Assembly (NCBI RefSeq): GCF_008831285.2
Contig: NC_045142.1
Location: 5,001 to 69,000, forward strand
Length of the DNA stretch: 64,000 nucleotides
DNA from: Nymphaea colorata
Lineage: Eukaryota; Streptophyta; Magnoliopsida; Nymphaeales; Nymphaeaceae
Direction of reading: 5' to 3'
Made by a program: the position numbers and the translations under genes
In this document: positions 25,477 to 37,403 of the stretch, piece after piece
Position numbering within the stretch: the first letter of the stretch is position 1
Layout: the number at the start of each line of letters is the position of its first letter
Notes under the pieces: generated by a model
Seen by the model: only the letters and a program-made list of their open reading frames with translations
The model's database searches: none
Told to the model about the DNA's origin: nothing

Positions 25477-25671
25477 CATTTACCGTCAGTGCATTTTTTT
25501 CCTTTGCGTCAGCTTGCTGTAAATCAAGCAATAATGAACGAGGATGCTGCTGCTGCTGCTGATGATGATAATGGTGACGGATATGGTAGCGGACATGACA
25601 GCAACCTGACTGTCTTGGAGGAAGAGGCTTCGGTTCCGCGTCTTCGCAACCGGCCAAAGCGACTTATATAG
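24374..25671 (+). CDS. HCF153: HCF153-like thylakoid membrane protein (chloroplast)
   Basis: Two exons, 24374-24721 and 25513-25671, joined in phase 0 (GAG|GTAATG ... GCGTCAG|CTTGCT), give 168 residues. Residues 1-70 are Ser/Arg-rich and acid-poor toward the end, like a plastid transit peptide. One membrane segment follows (about 80-100, TLIFAFVFPLSLLVITVLNA), then RIADKLDEKFLEE, LAVNQAIMNED, an acidic Asp/Ala run, and the C-terminus VPRLRNRPKRLI. This single-span layout with the ADKLD..FLEELA.NQAI block and the P-R-RNRPKR end matches my recollection of HCF153, a small thylakoid protein needed for cytochrome b6f accumulation. The identification rests on memory of the family, so the symbol is tentative. 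The intron carries a long (TA)n tract. The start is the first ATG in frame with a transit-like sequence. Confidence 0.7.
25415..25471. repeat. (TA)n microsatellite in the HCF153-like intron
   Basis: About 57 bp of uninterrupted TA repeat, ending some 40 bp before the acceptor of exon 2. It is probably length-variable, and close enough to the acceptor to lie in the branch-point neighbourhood. Confidence 0.95.
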
Positions 25672-27942
25672 CTGTTTTTCTTTTCGAAAGGAAAAGAGTG
25701 GATGATATCATTATGTGTAATTGCAATCGGAGATATGTATTCTTCCATATGCTAGCAAGGATGTATGGACTTTGTTCTGTTATATCGGAAGAGCATGAGT
25801 TGTATTAGCAAGCATAATTGGAGGCCGAAACAATGGTTTGCTTCCAAGGTTTCGAAGTGGATTGAAGTATGGGTCTTTAGCTCCTGCTTCACTTCTAAGG
25901 ACTTGTTTAGCTGCATAGCGATTAAGGTTGCTCTTTTGAGGAGATTTATATCTGTGAGGTATTCTGGAGTGCTTTTGCGTCACACAAGAAGGGCTATTCT
26001 CTATGTAAATGTATGGGTGCTTGCATTGTTTCTGGCCCTACTGCGGTTAAACTTTCAAAGAACAAGGTGGAGAGCTTAATTCTCAGGTGTTGCCTTCTCG
26101 TCATAAACTGGTAGGAGTTGTATAGCTTAATCTTGTTTCAGAAAGTAAATAGGACAACTGGTGAGGTTGTAGCCAATTTTTTTTACTGATAAGTAGAAGG
26201 GGAGAATTACTGATAAGTAGAAGGGGAGAATGGGTTTCCTGACTTGTTTTCTGCTTTTAACTCATAATTTGGTTTTAAGAACAATTTGTCACTTTCTAAG
26301 GATCGCCCATGTGCACAAGTTTCATGACTTCATTACCTAAACAAGATTATATAATATTTATTATTTGCTTAAATTTTCATCTTCTAACATGATGCGGTGC
26401 TATATCTGTTTCTTTTAACGTCACTTCTGTGTAATTCAGCTCTGTGCTATTGCCTTTGCTTACTGTGGGAGGAACGTAATGCCACGACCTAGTTAGACAA
26501 ATTATGGAGTTTAGAAGAGATTTGCAGTCGTATTTGGAAATACGTCGTGAATATAATCATATGTGCGTTATTGCGAATATAATCATATGTGCAACAAGGT
26601 CTTCCAAGTTCAGGAAAAAGGCATTTGTGTGTTTTAAGAAACTTTAAAATGAGATCCATGGCCATCCTATGGTAAAACCCAGTTTGCAATTCAAGCAGTG
26701 AAATCATGCTGCTATAATGGAGTCGTATATGTGCTTACTATCAGGTAAAAAGGCATTTGTGTGTTTTAAGAAACTTTAAAATGAGATCCATGGCCATCCT
26801 ATGGTAAAACCCAGTTTGCAATTCAAGCAGTGATGGAGTCGTATATGTGCTTACTATCAGGCAAAAGTCGGGTGGGTTTTTGAAGATGGTACTAGTTAAT
26901 ATTTCCAGGGATGCCCTTCCTGCTGAAACCATTTTTTTTCTTTCAAATTTTCTTTTGGTTAGATATGGATGTTTGATAACCTCGGATATCAGACCAAAGG
27001 GTGATTTAAGCTTCTTTTTATGTGGGACCCGCATTGTAAACAAAGATCAGATTCTACCATTATGTGAAAAAGAGGATTTGATATCCTTAGATTATGGTCA
27101 AAACTTTAGATTTGAGGTTGCATGGAATGGAGGTTTGTTTGGTGGATATGAGATTCTAAATGATCTCAAATCACCTTGGATTTTCAAATCCAAGATTATC
27201 AAACTCTCCCTTTAAGGAGAAAGAGGGCCAAATAACTTTTGATTCCATTTGTTTATCGAACTTTTGGTATTCTGCGCGCCGCTTTTTCCATAACGGCTCT
27301 GGCTACGGTTTCTGATCCTCCGCCGTTTCATAAAGTATTCGATCCGGTTTAACGACGGATAGGGCTTAGTTGCTCCATGATTTATATGAGCTTTGTGATC
27401 GTCCATGGCATCAAATTTCTTTTGCTTCTTTGTTTTCTCTTTTTGCTAACTGACTTACCGACGAGGAAGCAGAGGCAAATCTCACGTGATTATGCTATTT
27501 CGGTTGAATTTTTTTCAGTGTTATAAAAGAAAGGCTTCTCGGATTCGTATTATACGCAACTTAATAAAAAGAAGGAAATATTTTCAAATTGAAAATAAGT
27601 AATAAGCGCAGTGAAATGAAAAAGAAAAAACTAGTCTCAGAAGATGTCCAACGAAATTTCACTACCCCGTAACCCCCACCCACGCTTGTTTTGTTTCGCT
27701 CGCCCATCTTCCCAGCGAACGTTCTAAGAACCTACCAGTCTCATGAGCTCTTCCCCTGGATGCTTGGAGCCCGATAGACTGCTTGGTGAGGGAGATGAAG
27801 AGAAGGAGGGAGAAAGAAAATGTGCTTCATCTGCTTTTTCCGTCGACAACGGCGTTGCCAAATCCTTCTGCGCGCGCCCAGCTGGTTCTCTCTCTCTCTC
27901 TCTATCTATCTCTCTCTCTCGCTGTGATTCTGTCCATACAGA
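25672..27942. other. 3' UTR of HCF153-like gene, repeats, and APD leader
   Basis: 25672 to about 26100 is likely 3' UTR. A 24-bp unit TTACTGATAAGTAGAAGGGG+AGAA is doubled near 26185-26232. A larger tandem duplication occupies 26617-26860. 27240-27700 has no supported gene. 27743-27942 is the likely APD 5' leader, with a (CT)n tract at 27888-27920. Confidence 0.5.
26617..26860. repeat. Imperfect tandem duplication of about 115-130 bp
   Basis: AAAAAGGCATTTGTGTGTTT...CAAGCAGTG is present at about 26621-26700 and 26746-26832. Each copy is followed by ATGGAGTCGTATATGTGCTT ACTATCAGG. The first copy has 16 extra bases (AAATCATGCTGCTATA) between these two parts. The copies are otherwise nearly identical, so the duplication is recent. 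Confidence 0.85.
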
Positions 27943-30900
27943 ATGGAAGAATCGAGTAACGGGAATGGAGTTAGGGACAGAGATCGGGAAGGGAACACCC
28001 GCCCAGCCGATTCAGGTGAGCAGGTTGCTCCTTCCACTTCTTCCGGCGGCCTATACCGCCATCACCACCACCACCATCAACATCGTCACCAACACGAATC
28101 CCCTCCCACTGTCTCTTATCGTGTCAGCGTTTCATTATCATCGGAAAGTGCGTTCAACTACTCCGAGCTGCGAGAGGAGGCCTGGTCCTGTGTCGTGGTT
28201 CTTCTAACTTTCTGGTTTTTCGGTAAGCTCCCCTCTTCCATTGTATCACGCTCTTCTTCTTCTCCATCGGCTTCTTCTTATGGTGCCCCAATTTCCTACT
28301 TCCTCTCACCGCTGAACCGAAATCGGGTCGGTCTCTGGCCACGGACTGCCAGCAGCTTCTATGACGCTAATTCTCGGCTTCTATGGATCACTGAACCTAA
28401 GCCTCGGACCCAACTCTTCTTGCCTTCTTCAGGCCAATTCTTTTTTCGTCCAGGAGATCAAGGTACCTATTATCAACGGCACTCACATCCCCCCTTTATT
28501 TTTACTTTTCTTTTTTTATCTTCAAATATTTGTTCCCTTTAATCATCGTTGATATTTATCATTCAGGTCAACGCGGATGATGAAACCGGGCCTGCGCTTT
28601 ATAGCTTCTCCAAACCTCCTCCCTTGAACGTGGAGACCTCCTGGTTTGAAGACTTTAAAGAAAAAATGGCGCCCAATACCCACAAGGCAGAACTTCTTTC
28701 TTTTGTTTCAAAAACAACTCTCGCTTACTATCAGCGTTATATATAGCATACTTTCCACATTAACGGTTCCTTCTTTATTCACAGGAATGGGTGTACCAGC
28801 TGAATGTAGGTTCTGAAATCAACATCTCATACAGCATCACGGGTTCTTCACCGTTGACACTTGTAATAGCAGAAGGCATGTACTTGCTTATTTTAAACTG
28901 CAAAAGAGCCCTAGCACGGCCTTGCAAGCTCTTGTAGCAAACTGAGAGTCATGAGGCAAAAGCTGATAACGGGCCGTGAATGGCATGCTCTAATCTATAC
29001 TTTCGTGTGTTCAACTTGACTATATGATCTGTTAATAATTTTGTTTTGAAATCTGAGTTCTACGCCATATTGGATACTGCAACGAATAGGCATTTTCAGC
29101 CAATAAATACGTCAGCATTTGTTCATCATTTCAAGCTTGCCTCCTCTATTGAAAATCTTATCTTAACCAAATGCAGGGAGAGAAAACCTTGTGGAGTGGA
29201 TTGATGACCCATCATATCCTAATACCACATTGTCATGGAATATTATTCAAGGTAATATTACCAGTTGTACGGACTTCAGGGCTCAGTTATATACTCATTT
29301 TTTACATTTATTTCTTGGATAAATCTGCAGGTAATGGTTCTATTCACCAGAAAATTTTCAAGGAGTCTGAATATTATGTTGCAGTTGGCAATTTACTACC
29401 AGATGAGCTGGAGGTAATCTGTTAAAATTTTTTCTTGGCTCCTACATACTGCTTTGTGTGTGTTTGAAGCCATGGTGACTACAAAAATGGATTTTCACCA
29501 TTTCATTTTACTATAGCTATACCACAGTATAATTCTCCTCTTTGTCCTTGTGTGGAATTTTCTATGACATATTCCAGACGGAAGAGAGGGACTTCTTACA
29601 GAATGTGTCTTTAAAATTTTCAAAATTTGCGCAAAATTCTTTTGGTGTGCATACATCATAAACCATGTCACAAGGATTCAAAATCTTATGATTAAGCTTT
29701 ATTTGGAACTGACCTGATGCAACTTCACGCATGCATACAAAAGGAACTCAGCAAGAATGCAGTTGAAGCTAGTGAGGTGCATGATTCTGGTTTTGTATGC
29801 CTTAAACTTACCCACTTGATAAAATCAATAGATGGCTGCTATTGTTTTCCTTTTCTCTTTGGCGTGTCTCCTTGTGCCTAGAGGAGAACATGTGTATATT
29901 TTGTAAGTAAAGAAAAACAAACCAAGGAAATATTAGTAAGATAAAGGCCAGCGTGCAAAGATAAGGTTCTTATTGACCGTTAATATGCACGACTGTTATC
30001 ATGCATCAAGAGCAGGGATCCTTTTTCTGTTTCAATAAAGAACATATAGAGAAAGTAAAATGGATTCAAACCAATTTCTGGTAACTTTCTAATCTGTTTT
30101 CTGCTGTATCAAATTCATCTTGGAAATTGGGACCTATGTAAGCTTTAGCAGTATATTCTATAAAATTTTTCAATCTTCCCAAGAATGAAGAATCAAGTCC
30201 AAAATTGACTTCATTATCTCATGGTCAGCCTCACAATAATCACAAAGAGACGTACATGATCAAAGGCATAACTGACAGTCTCAAATGCACCAAGGTACAA
30301 ACACAAAATAAAAATTATATGGAAGAATGATGCTTAGAAAAGTGTGAAATACAAAGATAGGTCAATTCCTTTATATATGCAACTTCGTGAGCTGGGCTAG
30401 CTGATCTCTAATTCTCTAATTAGAGCCAATGGCTAGTCCAACTTTGGTAGAAATCTAAGCTTATAAAAAAAGAATTAGAGAAGTAAAGAAGCAGAGACAG
30501 TGAAAACATATGGACACTCTATATCTGCCTCATATACATAATAATTCACATCTATATATATGTACACATACACATACACACATATATAGGAAAGTTGCTT
30601 TTTGATACCAGGCTTGAGCTACCCAACAGTTAGCTGGTCAACCAATCATTCTTTTTTCTCATATTTTTTCTTTTCTCTCCTCTCTCTCTTTGACATTTTC
30701 CTTCTCCTTCTCATCTCTCTCCCTCCACCAAAACATACGCCCCCTTCCATCAGGCCATCAATGAAAGAAGAGAGGAAGGGGGTTGGGGGGGAAGGAACCA
30801 TCGAGGGGACCCTCCTGCTATGTATCCCTTTTCGGTGAATGACTCATTGCCGACAGTGAAAGGGAAGGATCATTGTCCATCTTCCTCTTTGGTGTGTGTG

Positions 30901-33900
30901 TGAGAGAAAGAGATCAGGGGGAGGAGAGAAAAGAAAATAAAAAATTGAGATGAAACTGGAAACATAGAGCCTTTGTGAAAAAATTTGTGAGTTGATGCTC
31001 TAAGGCCAAACATGGAAGATCAATAGTGTTTTTCAAGTATCATCTCATATAGAGTGGGAGTCTATCTCTACAAACCATCAATCACTTTTGTCATCACGAT
31101 CAACAACAAGATCATCTTCAAAAAGCTAGAGGAGGAAGTAGGAATGGCAGAAGGCATATCTGTATCAGAAGAGAGTACAAAAAGAGTTTAGTAGTGGAAG
31201 GCTCTTCTTTCCATTTGAAGGATGCCTATGACAACCTCTAGATGGGGTGGGCATCGGGCCAGGTACCCGGCCCGATCGGACCCGAAAACCCTGCCCGATC
31301 GGGCCCGATTCGGCCCGAATATTATTTTTATTTTAGTAATGCTATATAATCAAATATATTTTATATTTAAAATTTATTTTATGTTTAAAAAATATTTTTT
31401 TATTTTAATTGCGCGGGGCCCGGGCCCGAGTTTCGGGTGTTGGGCCGGCCCAATGCCTAGGCTTACCTCTAGCAGGACATCCAACAAGGAGGCAATTTCA
31501 AGCTGCAGTCTCAATCAACCTTGGGTGATTGGTAAGGCTTTGGAGAAGGAAGTCTACAATCTAGTACGTTGATGCCACATATGGAAGAGATTTGGGATTC
31601 TTCAAAAATTCCTTTCTAACATAGTGTGAGTTTCTCCCTGTGTGTGTTCTCATTTCACGTGGTTATTGGTGATGAAAATGGCATTTTTTTTTTATCACAA
31701 AACAGTGTGCTTGGCCCAGAGATGTAACACTCGTGTCTTCAAGTAGAATTTTCCGTAGTTGAAAACTTGTGTGTTGGACTCGGAACAACTGACTACTGGT
31801 CAGGGGTTAGCAAGTTGACTTGGGCTAGTCATTTGTGCCGGATCATAAATTTAATAGTGTATTTTTACGACAAATTGATGAAGAGGTTGAAGATATATAT
31901 AAAAAAGTAACTATCAAATAGCTATGGTTTTAATAATAATAACTAATAAACATGCATTAGATTAGTTTATTTTTAATCAGTGATACTGTGTAGTGTGTAA
32001 TGCCAGTGCTGACTGAAACAGTCTAGACTTGGGCAATCTTGAGCCAATTCAACTGGTTCAGCTGATCCCTCTAGGATTAGGTTGCGTTTGGGTCAATATT
32101 TAAGTGACCAAGTCTCTTGGCTAGCTGAGTTGACTTAGGTGTTTCTCGAGTCAACTCACTGGGTTTGCAATTATGGAGTCCTCAGCCCCATAATCTCTGA
32201 TGTAGTGGCTATCATGGCTCTGTACTCCGACTTTATGGATGATAGTGATACCTTTTGCTACCTTTATATTTTTTAGAAACTGAATTATTTAAAAGTTAAA
32301 AAGTCACTAAACACTTGTAGCTGAGTAACAAACATTTATATCTCCATCTAGTCAGCATCAATGTACTGACAAGTGTAAAGAAGATGTTGGAAAAGTAGTC
32401 CTTGGGTTGGAGTCAAGTTGTACATTGCCCGATAGGGCCCATAATCCATGTTGGGACCATAATGGCTCGGCCTTAGCTCGGTATATAAGAACAAAAACAG
32501 AACTTGGTCAGAAGCTCAGGGGTCAGGTTAATGGGTTGGATTTATTCATGGATCGGGCCCAAACTTCTTGAATAAGACCAACTAAAGTGACCTTATCGAA
32601 TTTCAAGAGAATTAACATAACAACAATATAATGTATTAGTGTCACACGTTCAATGATAAATGTTAATCTTTTATTTCTTGTTTTATATGTAAACCTTTCC
32701 TAGATATTGACATAATTAAAAGAATATTGATAAAATTTAAAATATCAGTTGAAATTCTTTTCTCTTAACCTGGACAAGGAAAAAACTAAAAAGGAAACAG
32801 AGAGACAAAAAGAGTTGACGCTGCTACTTTCTCATACTATATTGCAAGTCTTTTTCTTTTTTAAATATTAACTTCTCTTCCTATTCTTTTGAAAATGGCA
32901 ATTTGTCAGCTTTCATTATGTTTTAGAGGGTCACCCCCCCCCCCCTTTTAGAGGTTAGACCCAATGTTACCCGTATAGTACATACGTACCGTATAGGTTT
33001 AGAAAACCTATAGGGTACGCTTACAATACACGATACACTCGTGTATCGCCCGTACCGTACGACACGGGGAAAAACACAAAAAAGGGGCCCGACGGCCCCT
33101 TTGTGTGTTATGTTTCAAAGTTTAAACACTCCTTCTCTCTCTTCTTGTGTTTGAAGACTCCAAGAGACGTGGGAGGGAAGGATTTTGCCCATTTTCATAA
33201 AAAATCACTGAGGATTCAACAATTTGAGATATATTATTGTTGAATCATGAAAGATGACGACTATATGTTTTGAACTTATGAAATTGTGGTGTAATCTAAG
33301 TCCTAAGATTCTATAAGATTTTCAAGTTTAAAATTGTGATGAATGCTTATTATGTTATTTTGAATCTTTGATTTCTTATTTTTGAATGTATTGTTGATAC
33401 ATATGAACGTTCTTTATGTATGATGATCTTTTTTAGACTGAATACATTTTTCTTGATTTCTGATTTTTTTGTTTATTTTTTTGGATTTTTTATGATTTTT
33501 AATATTTTTTAAATTAAAAAATTAATTTTACGATACGCTATGCTACATTTGCGGATACAGCTTATAGGTCGGCCCTACCGATATGTGTTACGCTACACCT
33601 TTTACAGCATTGGTTAGACCAGCTTTTCATTTATTCTCTGAAAATGATTTTGCTTGGTTTTAGACTTCAGTTAGTTGTTGAGATATTATATTCTTGCTCT
33701 TATATTACTTTGACTGCCCAAGGAGTTAGGTGGCTTCCTTTTTGGTTACCTTTGCTATATTAGCTGCCCGATTTTATCCTCACCTGTGTATTGTTACTAT
33801 TGTTGAACAGGTGAAGCTGAAGTTTGGAATCCATTCTTTATTGTATAATGTCACTGGTGCATATGACCAATGCAAACTGGAGAATGGTCTCTGCGTGTTG

Positions 33901-35278
33901 AAACTCTTGATTTTTGGAGCAAATGCTGCTGTTCTAACCACTCCCAGCAAAAAGATGGTGATAAGCTCTTAACTACATACTATCGCCTTTACACTAGCAC
34001 AAACTACAGAATGAAGAAGAAAAAATGGCTGCATCCTGTTTTTTTTACCTTCTTGGAAAACATGCTAATTATTAAGGTTCTGAGGGAGTTTAGGTTAGTG
34101 GGGCAGGCCATGACTGCTAGGCGGATGGTTAAGTGGTTAAAGGTTCGAACCCCATTTGCGCTTACTACCTGCTTAGACCAAAGCAGGTCTGTACCCTGGG
34201 GAAAAGGAGTCCATGTGGTTTTAAGCACTTGTACAATTAATATGTTCTCACTTGAGAATCTTTAGTAGGCATCTCTGTTGCGTTTCCTTTCCTTTGTCTG
34301 TATGTTCTTTTCTTTTTTGGGTAACTTGGCTTTCAATCTTTTACTTGGTTTGAGGAATTAGAATTTGATCATCAAATCACTGTTCAAACATTTAAGTTTG
34401 GATATTGGAATGTCCTGATGCTCTAATGCAATTACAAGTGTTTCAAGTCAAAGAGAAGTACCTTGTGGTCTTCAAGCTTATAACGGCTTATATAAGTAAG
34501 TCTTTTCTTGGTCTTGTAGGGTGAGGAAGGTAACAACTGGTACGTTACATTGTCATATGGGCCTCGTTGGGTCACATATTTTGTTGGTTCAGGTACTAAT
34601 TCTTTCCTCTGTGCCTCACCTTTGTGCAGAAATCTGTCTCTCTCTCTCTCCCCTCCCCCTTCCCCACCCACACCACCCCCCCCACTCCCCTTCCTCTCTC
34701 TCACTCATAGGCTGTTTCTTTATCTTTAGGTGCATTGACAATCATCGTCTTGTTGGTCTTCAAATTTATAAGCAAATTCAGATCCACGAGTGGGGATAGG
34801 ATTCATCATCAGTCTGAAACGTTAGCACCTGAGAGAACCCCTTTGATCTCAGACCAAGATGATGACTTGAGTAGTTATGGATCATCATATGATTCTGCTT
34901 CTAATGATGAAGAAGGGCAAGAAGATAATGTCGGTGGCTTAGATTCTGTTGAAGTGAAAACTCTAGAAGAAGGTGATACCAACAAGCAACGGAGGCTGTG
35001 TGTTATTTGTTTTGATGCTCCAAGGGACAGTTTCTTCCTTCCGTGTGGTCACTGTGCAGCTTGTTTTCCATGTGGCATGAGGTGAGTTTGTACGCTTTGA
35101 TCACCATTTTGTGATGTTCTTTCTCTTTCGGTCGGTATTGAAATGTTAATACGCTTATATTTCTATGGTATTCTTAACGGTGCTGTGGTTCCGTCTTTGC
35201 AGGATCTCAGAGGAACTAGGAAGTTGCCCCATTTGTAATAGGAAATTGAAGAAAGTCAAAAAGATATTTACCGTATAA
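27943..35278 (+). CDS. APD1-4-type membrane RING E3 ubiquitin ligase
   Basis: Ten exons: 27943-28222, 28353-28462, 28567-28686, 28785-28875, 29177-29251, 29331-29413, 33811-33957, 34520-34592, 34730-35081, 35203-35278. All phases close to 468 residues. The start MEESSNGNG is followed by a His-rich run. A membrane segment WSCVVVLLTFWFF comes near residue 85. The luminal region has GFYGSLNLSLGPNSSCLL, FFVQEIK, EWVYQLNVGSEINISYSI and WYVTLSYGPRWVTYF. A second span is ALTIIVLLVFKFIS, then an acidic Ser-rich linker, and the C-terminal C3HC4 RING CVICFDAPRDSFFLPCGHC...CPICNRKLKKVKKIFTV. This matches ABERRANT POLLEN DEVELOPMENT ligases, membrane E3s active in male gametogenesis. RING cysteines and histidine are intact. 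Introns 3 and 4 have GC donors. Intron 6 (29414-33810) is swollen by transposon insertions. I expect a working gene. Confidence 0.9.
31242..31464. mobile_element. Small hAT-like MITE in APD intron 6
   Basis: About 223 bp flanked by the 8-bp direct repeat ACCTCTAG (31234-31241 and 31465-31472). The ends are imperfect inverted repeats sharing GGCATCGGGCC (left) and GGCCCAATGCC (right). The centre is A/T-only and the arms are GC-rich with CCCGATCGGGCCCGA palindromes. An 8-bp duplication with short inverted ends fits the hAT superfamily. No coding capacity. Confidence 0.6.
32962..33612. mobile_element. Non-autonomous hAT-like element, 651 bp, in APD intron 6
   Basis: The element runs from CAATGTTACC to ACAGCATTG and is flanked by a perfect 8-bp target duplication, GTTAGACC (32954-32961 and 33613-33620). 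CAATG...CATTG termini and an 8-bp duplication are the hallmarks of hAT transposons. The interior has near-palindromic words (CGATACACTCGTGTATCG, near 33032-33049) and many TACGCTA/GTACG motifs at both ends, but no transposase frame. The exact duplication suggests a fairly young insertion. Confidence 0.8.
34085..34255 (+). mobile_element. tRNA-derived SINE-like sequence in APD intron 7
   Basis: GGTTCGAACCCC (34143-34154) is a near-perfect pol III B box, preceded by A-box-like words (TAGTGGGGCAGG at 34096 and TGGTTAAGTGG at 34127). The following sequence (TTTGCGC...ACCTGCTTAGACC) does not fold as a tRNA acceptor stem, so it is not a tRNA gene. The arrangement resembles a plant SINE in sense orientation. 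Ends are not sharply defined. Confidence 0.45.
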
Positions 35279-37146
35279 AAGGAAAATTTGTGGATATTAG
35301 TGATGATGCAGCCTCAGGTGTAGCTCCATGCATCCACTTGCGTTCAAGATTGGTGATGTTGATTGAACTACGTGTTCCCATCAACATCATCGGGTAGAGG
35401 CCACTGAACTTTTTCTGTTTCTTTATAATTCTTTTCCTAGCTTGGATGGTGCTTTACTAACGTCGGTTGCGTGGTGGAGCGTGCCCCTTCTCACTTATCG
35501 TACTACCATTTCAAGGCTTGAAGATTTTGACTGCAAAATATGCTAGTGGTTGAAGCTTCATTTGCAAGAAGGATGTTGTTTGATACTGCATATGATTCAG
35601 GAAAGTCTGTTTTCCTCCCTGCATCGCTGAGTTTCCTGTAATTTCCTGCAATTGCTTAATGAACTGTTATACCTCAATCGGTTATGAGAGTGCCAACGTG
35701 ATCATTGTGAAAATAAACGACCAGTCATTTCATATGGTAACCGCTGGTATATATCGACGATGACGAGGCCCCTTGATGACAAGAAGCAAAACTTATTTTG
35801 AGCATAGAAAGGCTTGTTCGCTTCAAGATTTCATAAAGACGTACCATATATAACGACAAAAAAGTTTAGTCGTCCGCCCTCTGGCATGTGTAACTAGTCT
35901 TGAAATTTAAGTTCTTAAATAGAAGCCAACTGTTCAGCGTAAAGTTAGCGTAGAGGAAAATGAGCAATTGTCTTTTATCTTATCTCGCATAGTATTGGCT
36001 GGAAGATATAGTTTTTAGTATTTCTAGTGCTAGTAATTTTAACATATTCTGTAACAACGAATGTAAACCAAAAGTTTTAAAGACGTTTTTCGTTTCGAAT
36101 GGTTTTAAAATTTATGAATTTTGATGTGGCCTTACAGATGTGACAAGAGATTCATACCGTGATGTTATTTAAACTAGAACGTCAGGTCCTGAGACCCCGT
36201 CTTCCACGCTGCCAAAAAGTCTGCTTTGAAATTCTGTGGGGTCGGCAATGACGTCCAATTCTATGAGAAAATCGTCCGAAAGTTGACTAAGAACGCTTTT
36301 GATCGCCTTCGATTTAGGTGATTTGAGACAAGATCTGTGTATATCTAGTCCGATGTTGGATTAAATACACAATTTTTTTGCATTCACCGTGCATTATAAA
36401 CCGTAAACCCATCGTAGATGTCATAGCAACGTGGATTTCAGATTCCAGCTCGCTTGAAGTCGTCGTGCTGTCAAGTATAAAAATTCATCAACGAGACTGA
36501 AGAAAGAAAAAGAGGAACTCTTACGACCTCCATCGTGATTAGGGGAGAAAAAAAAAGGGAAAATTAAAAGAAAGAGTCCCTCTTCCTTTTCAAAGCATTC
36601 TGGCTTTTTTGCTTACCTCTAATTTTATGAGCAATTGGCAAGTGACTCATTGCTAATAAAGTACTAGTCAATGCTTGCTCGTCTTCCCTTTTCAGGTTGG
36701 TCACAAGAGTTTCAGACGTAAGAGCGGAAGGTGTTAAGTCGTCTCCTTTTTTGGTTTCAGAAAAGAAAAGTTGTTCCTCTTGGCGTGCGATGGTTCATCC
36801 TGGGGATCATAAAACGTGAAACAGCTGGCGAGGTGCATGGCGAGCAAGGTAAAGCCGATGCCTTGCCCTTCTCTACCTCACGGGCATATCATGTTCTCTT
36901 CCGGGTATGTCGTTCTGAGATCCTTGCAACGCAAAAAGGCAAAACCAAGATCGGTAGGGGAAGAGTTCTAGAGAAATGATCATTCACGGGGATCTCCCTC
37001 TGATACGTGCATCTTGCGTGGTGTTGTGCCCGCGGAAGTGCAAAGCGAAGAGAATGAAGAAAATCCTCCCGACGGACTGAATCGCGAGGCGGCACTGGTG
37101 AGGGAGGAGGAAGGACGAAGGGATTCCCGGGAGCAACGGAAGCGAG
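35279..37146. other. 3' UTR of APD gene and upstream region of GT90 gene
   Basis: 35279 to about 35720 is likely APD 3' UTR, with an AATAAA at 35712-35717. The remainder to 37146 has only short frames. 36990-37146 is the probable GT90 leader. No repeat or RNA gene was recognised. Confidence 0.45.
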
Positions 37147-37366
37147 ATGGCGAGACGACTGAAGGGTTTTAAGGGCATCTTGAAGATGAAATCATTGTTG
37201 TCGTCGTCGTCTTCGTCGACCAGATGCTGTAGCATTAACACCGCTCTCCTTTCGTTGTTCCTCATTTTTCCAACCACCGCTCTCCTCTTCTTGCTTGATA
37301 ACAAGGCAAGCATTAGGAAAACAACCAAAACGTTTTATGCTATTTCATCTTTAGTCGACCCGTTCA

Positions 37367-37403
<37 letters not shown>

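Noticed and set aside
34127-34200. Possible tRNA gene
   Set aside because: A B box is present but A and B boxes are too close and the flanks do not form an acceptor stem; a SINE fits better.
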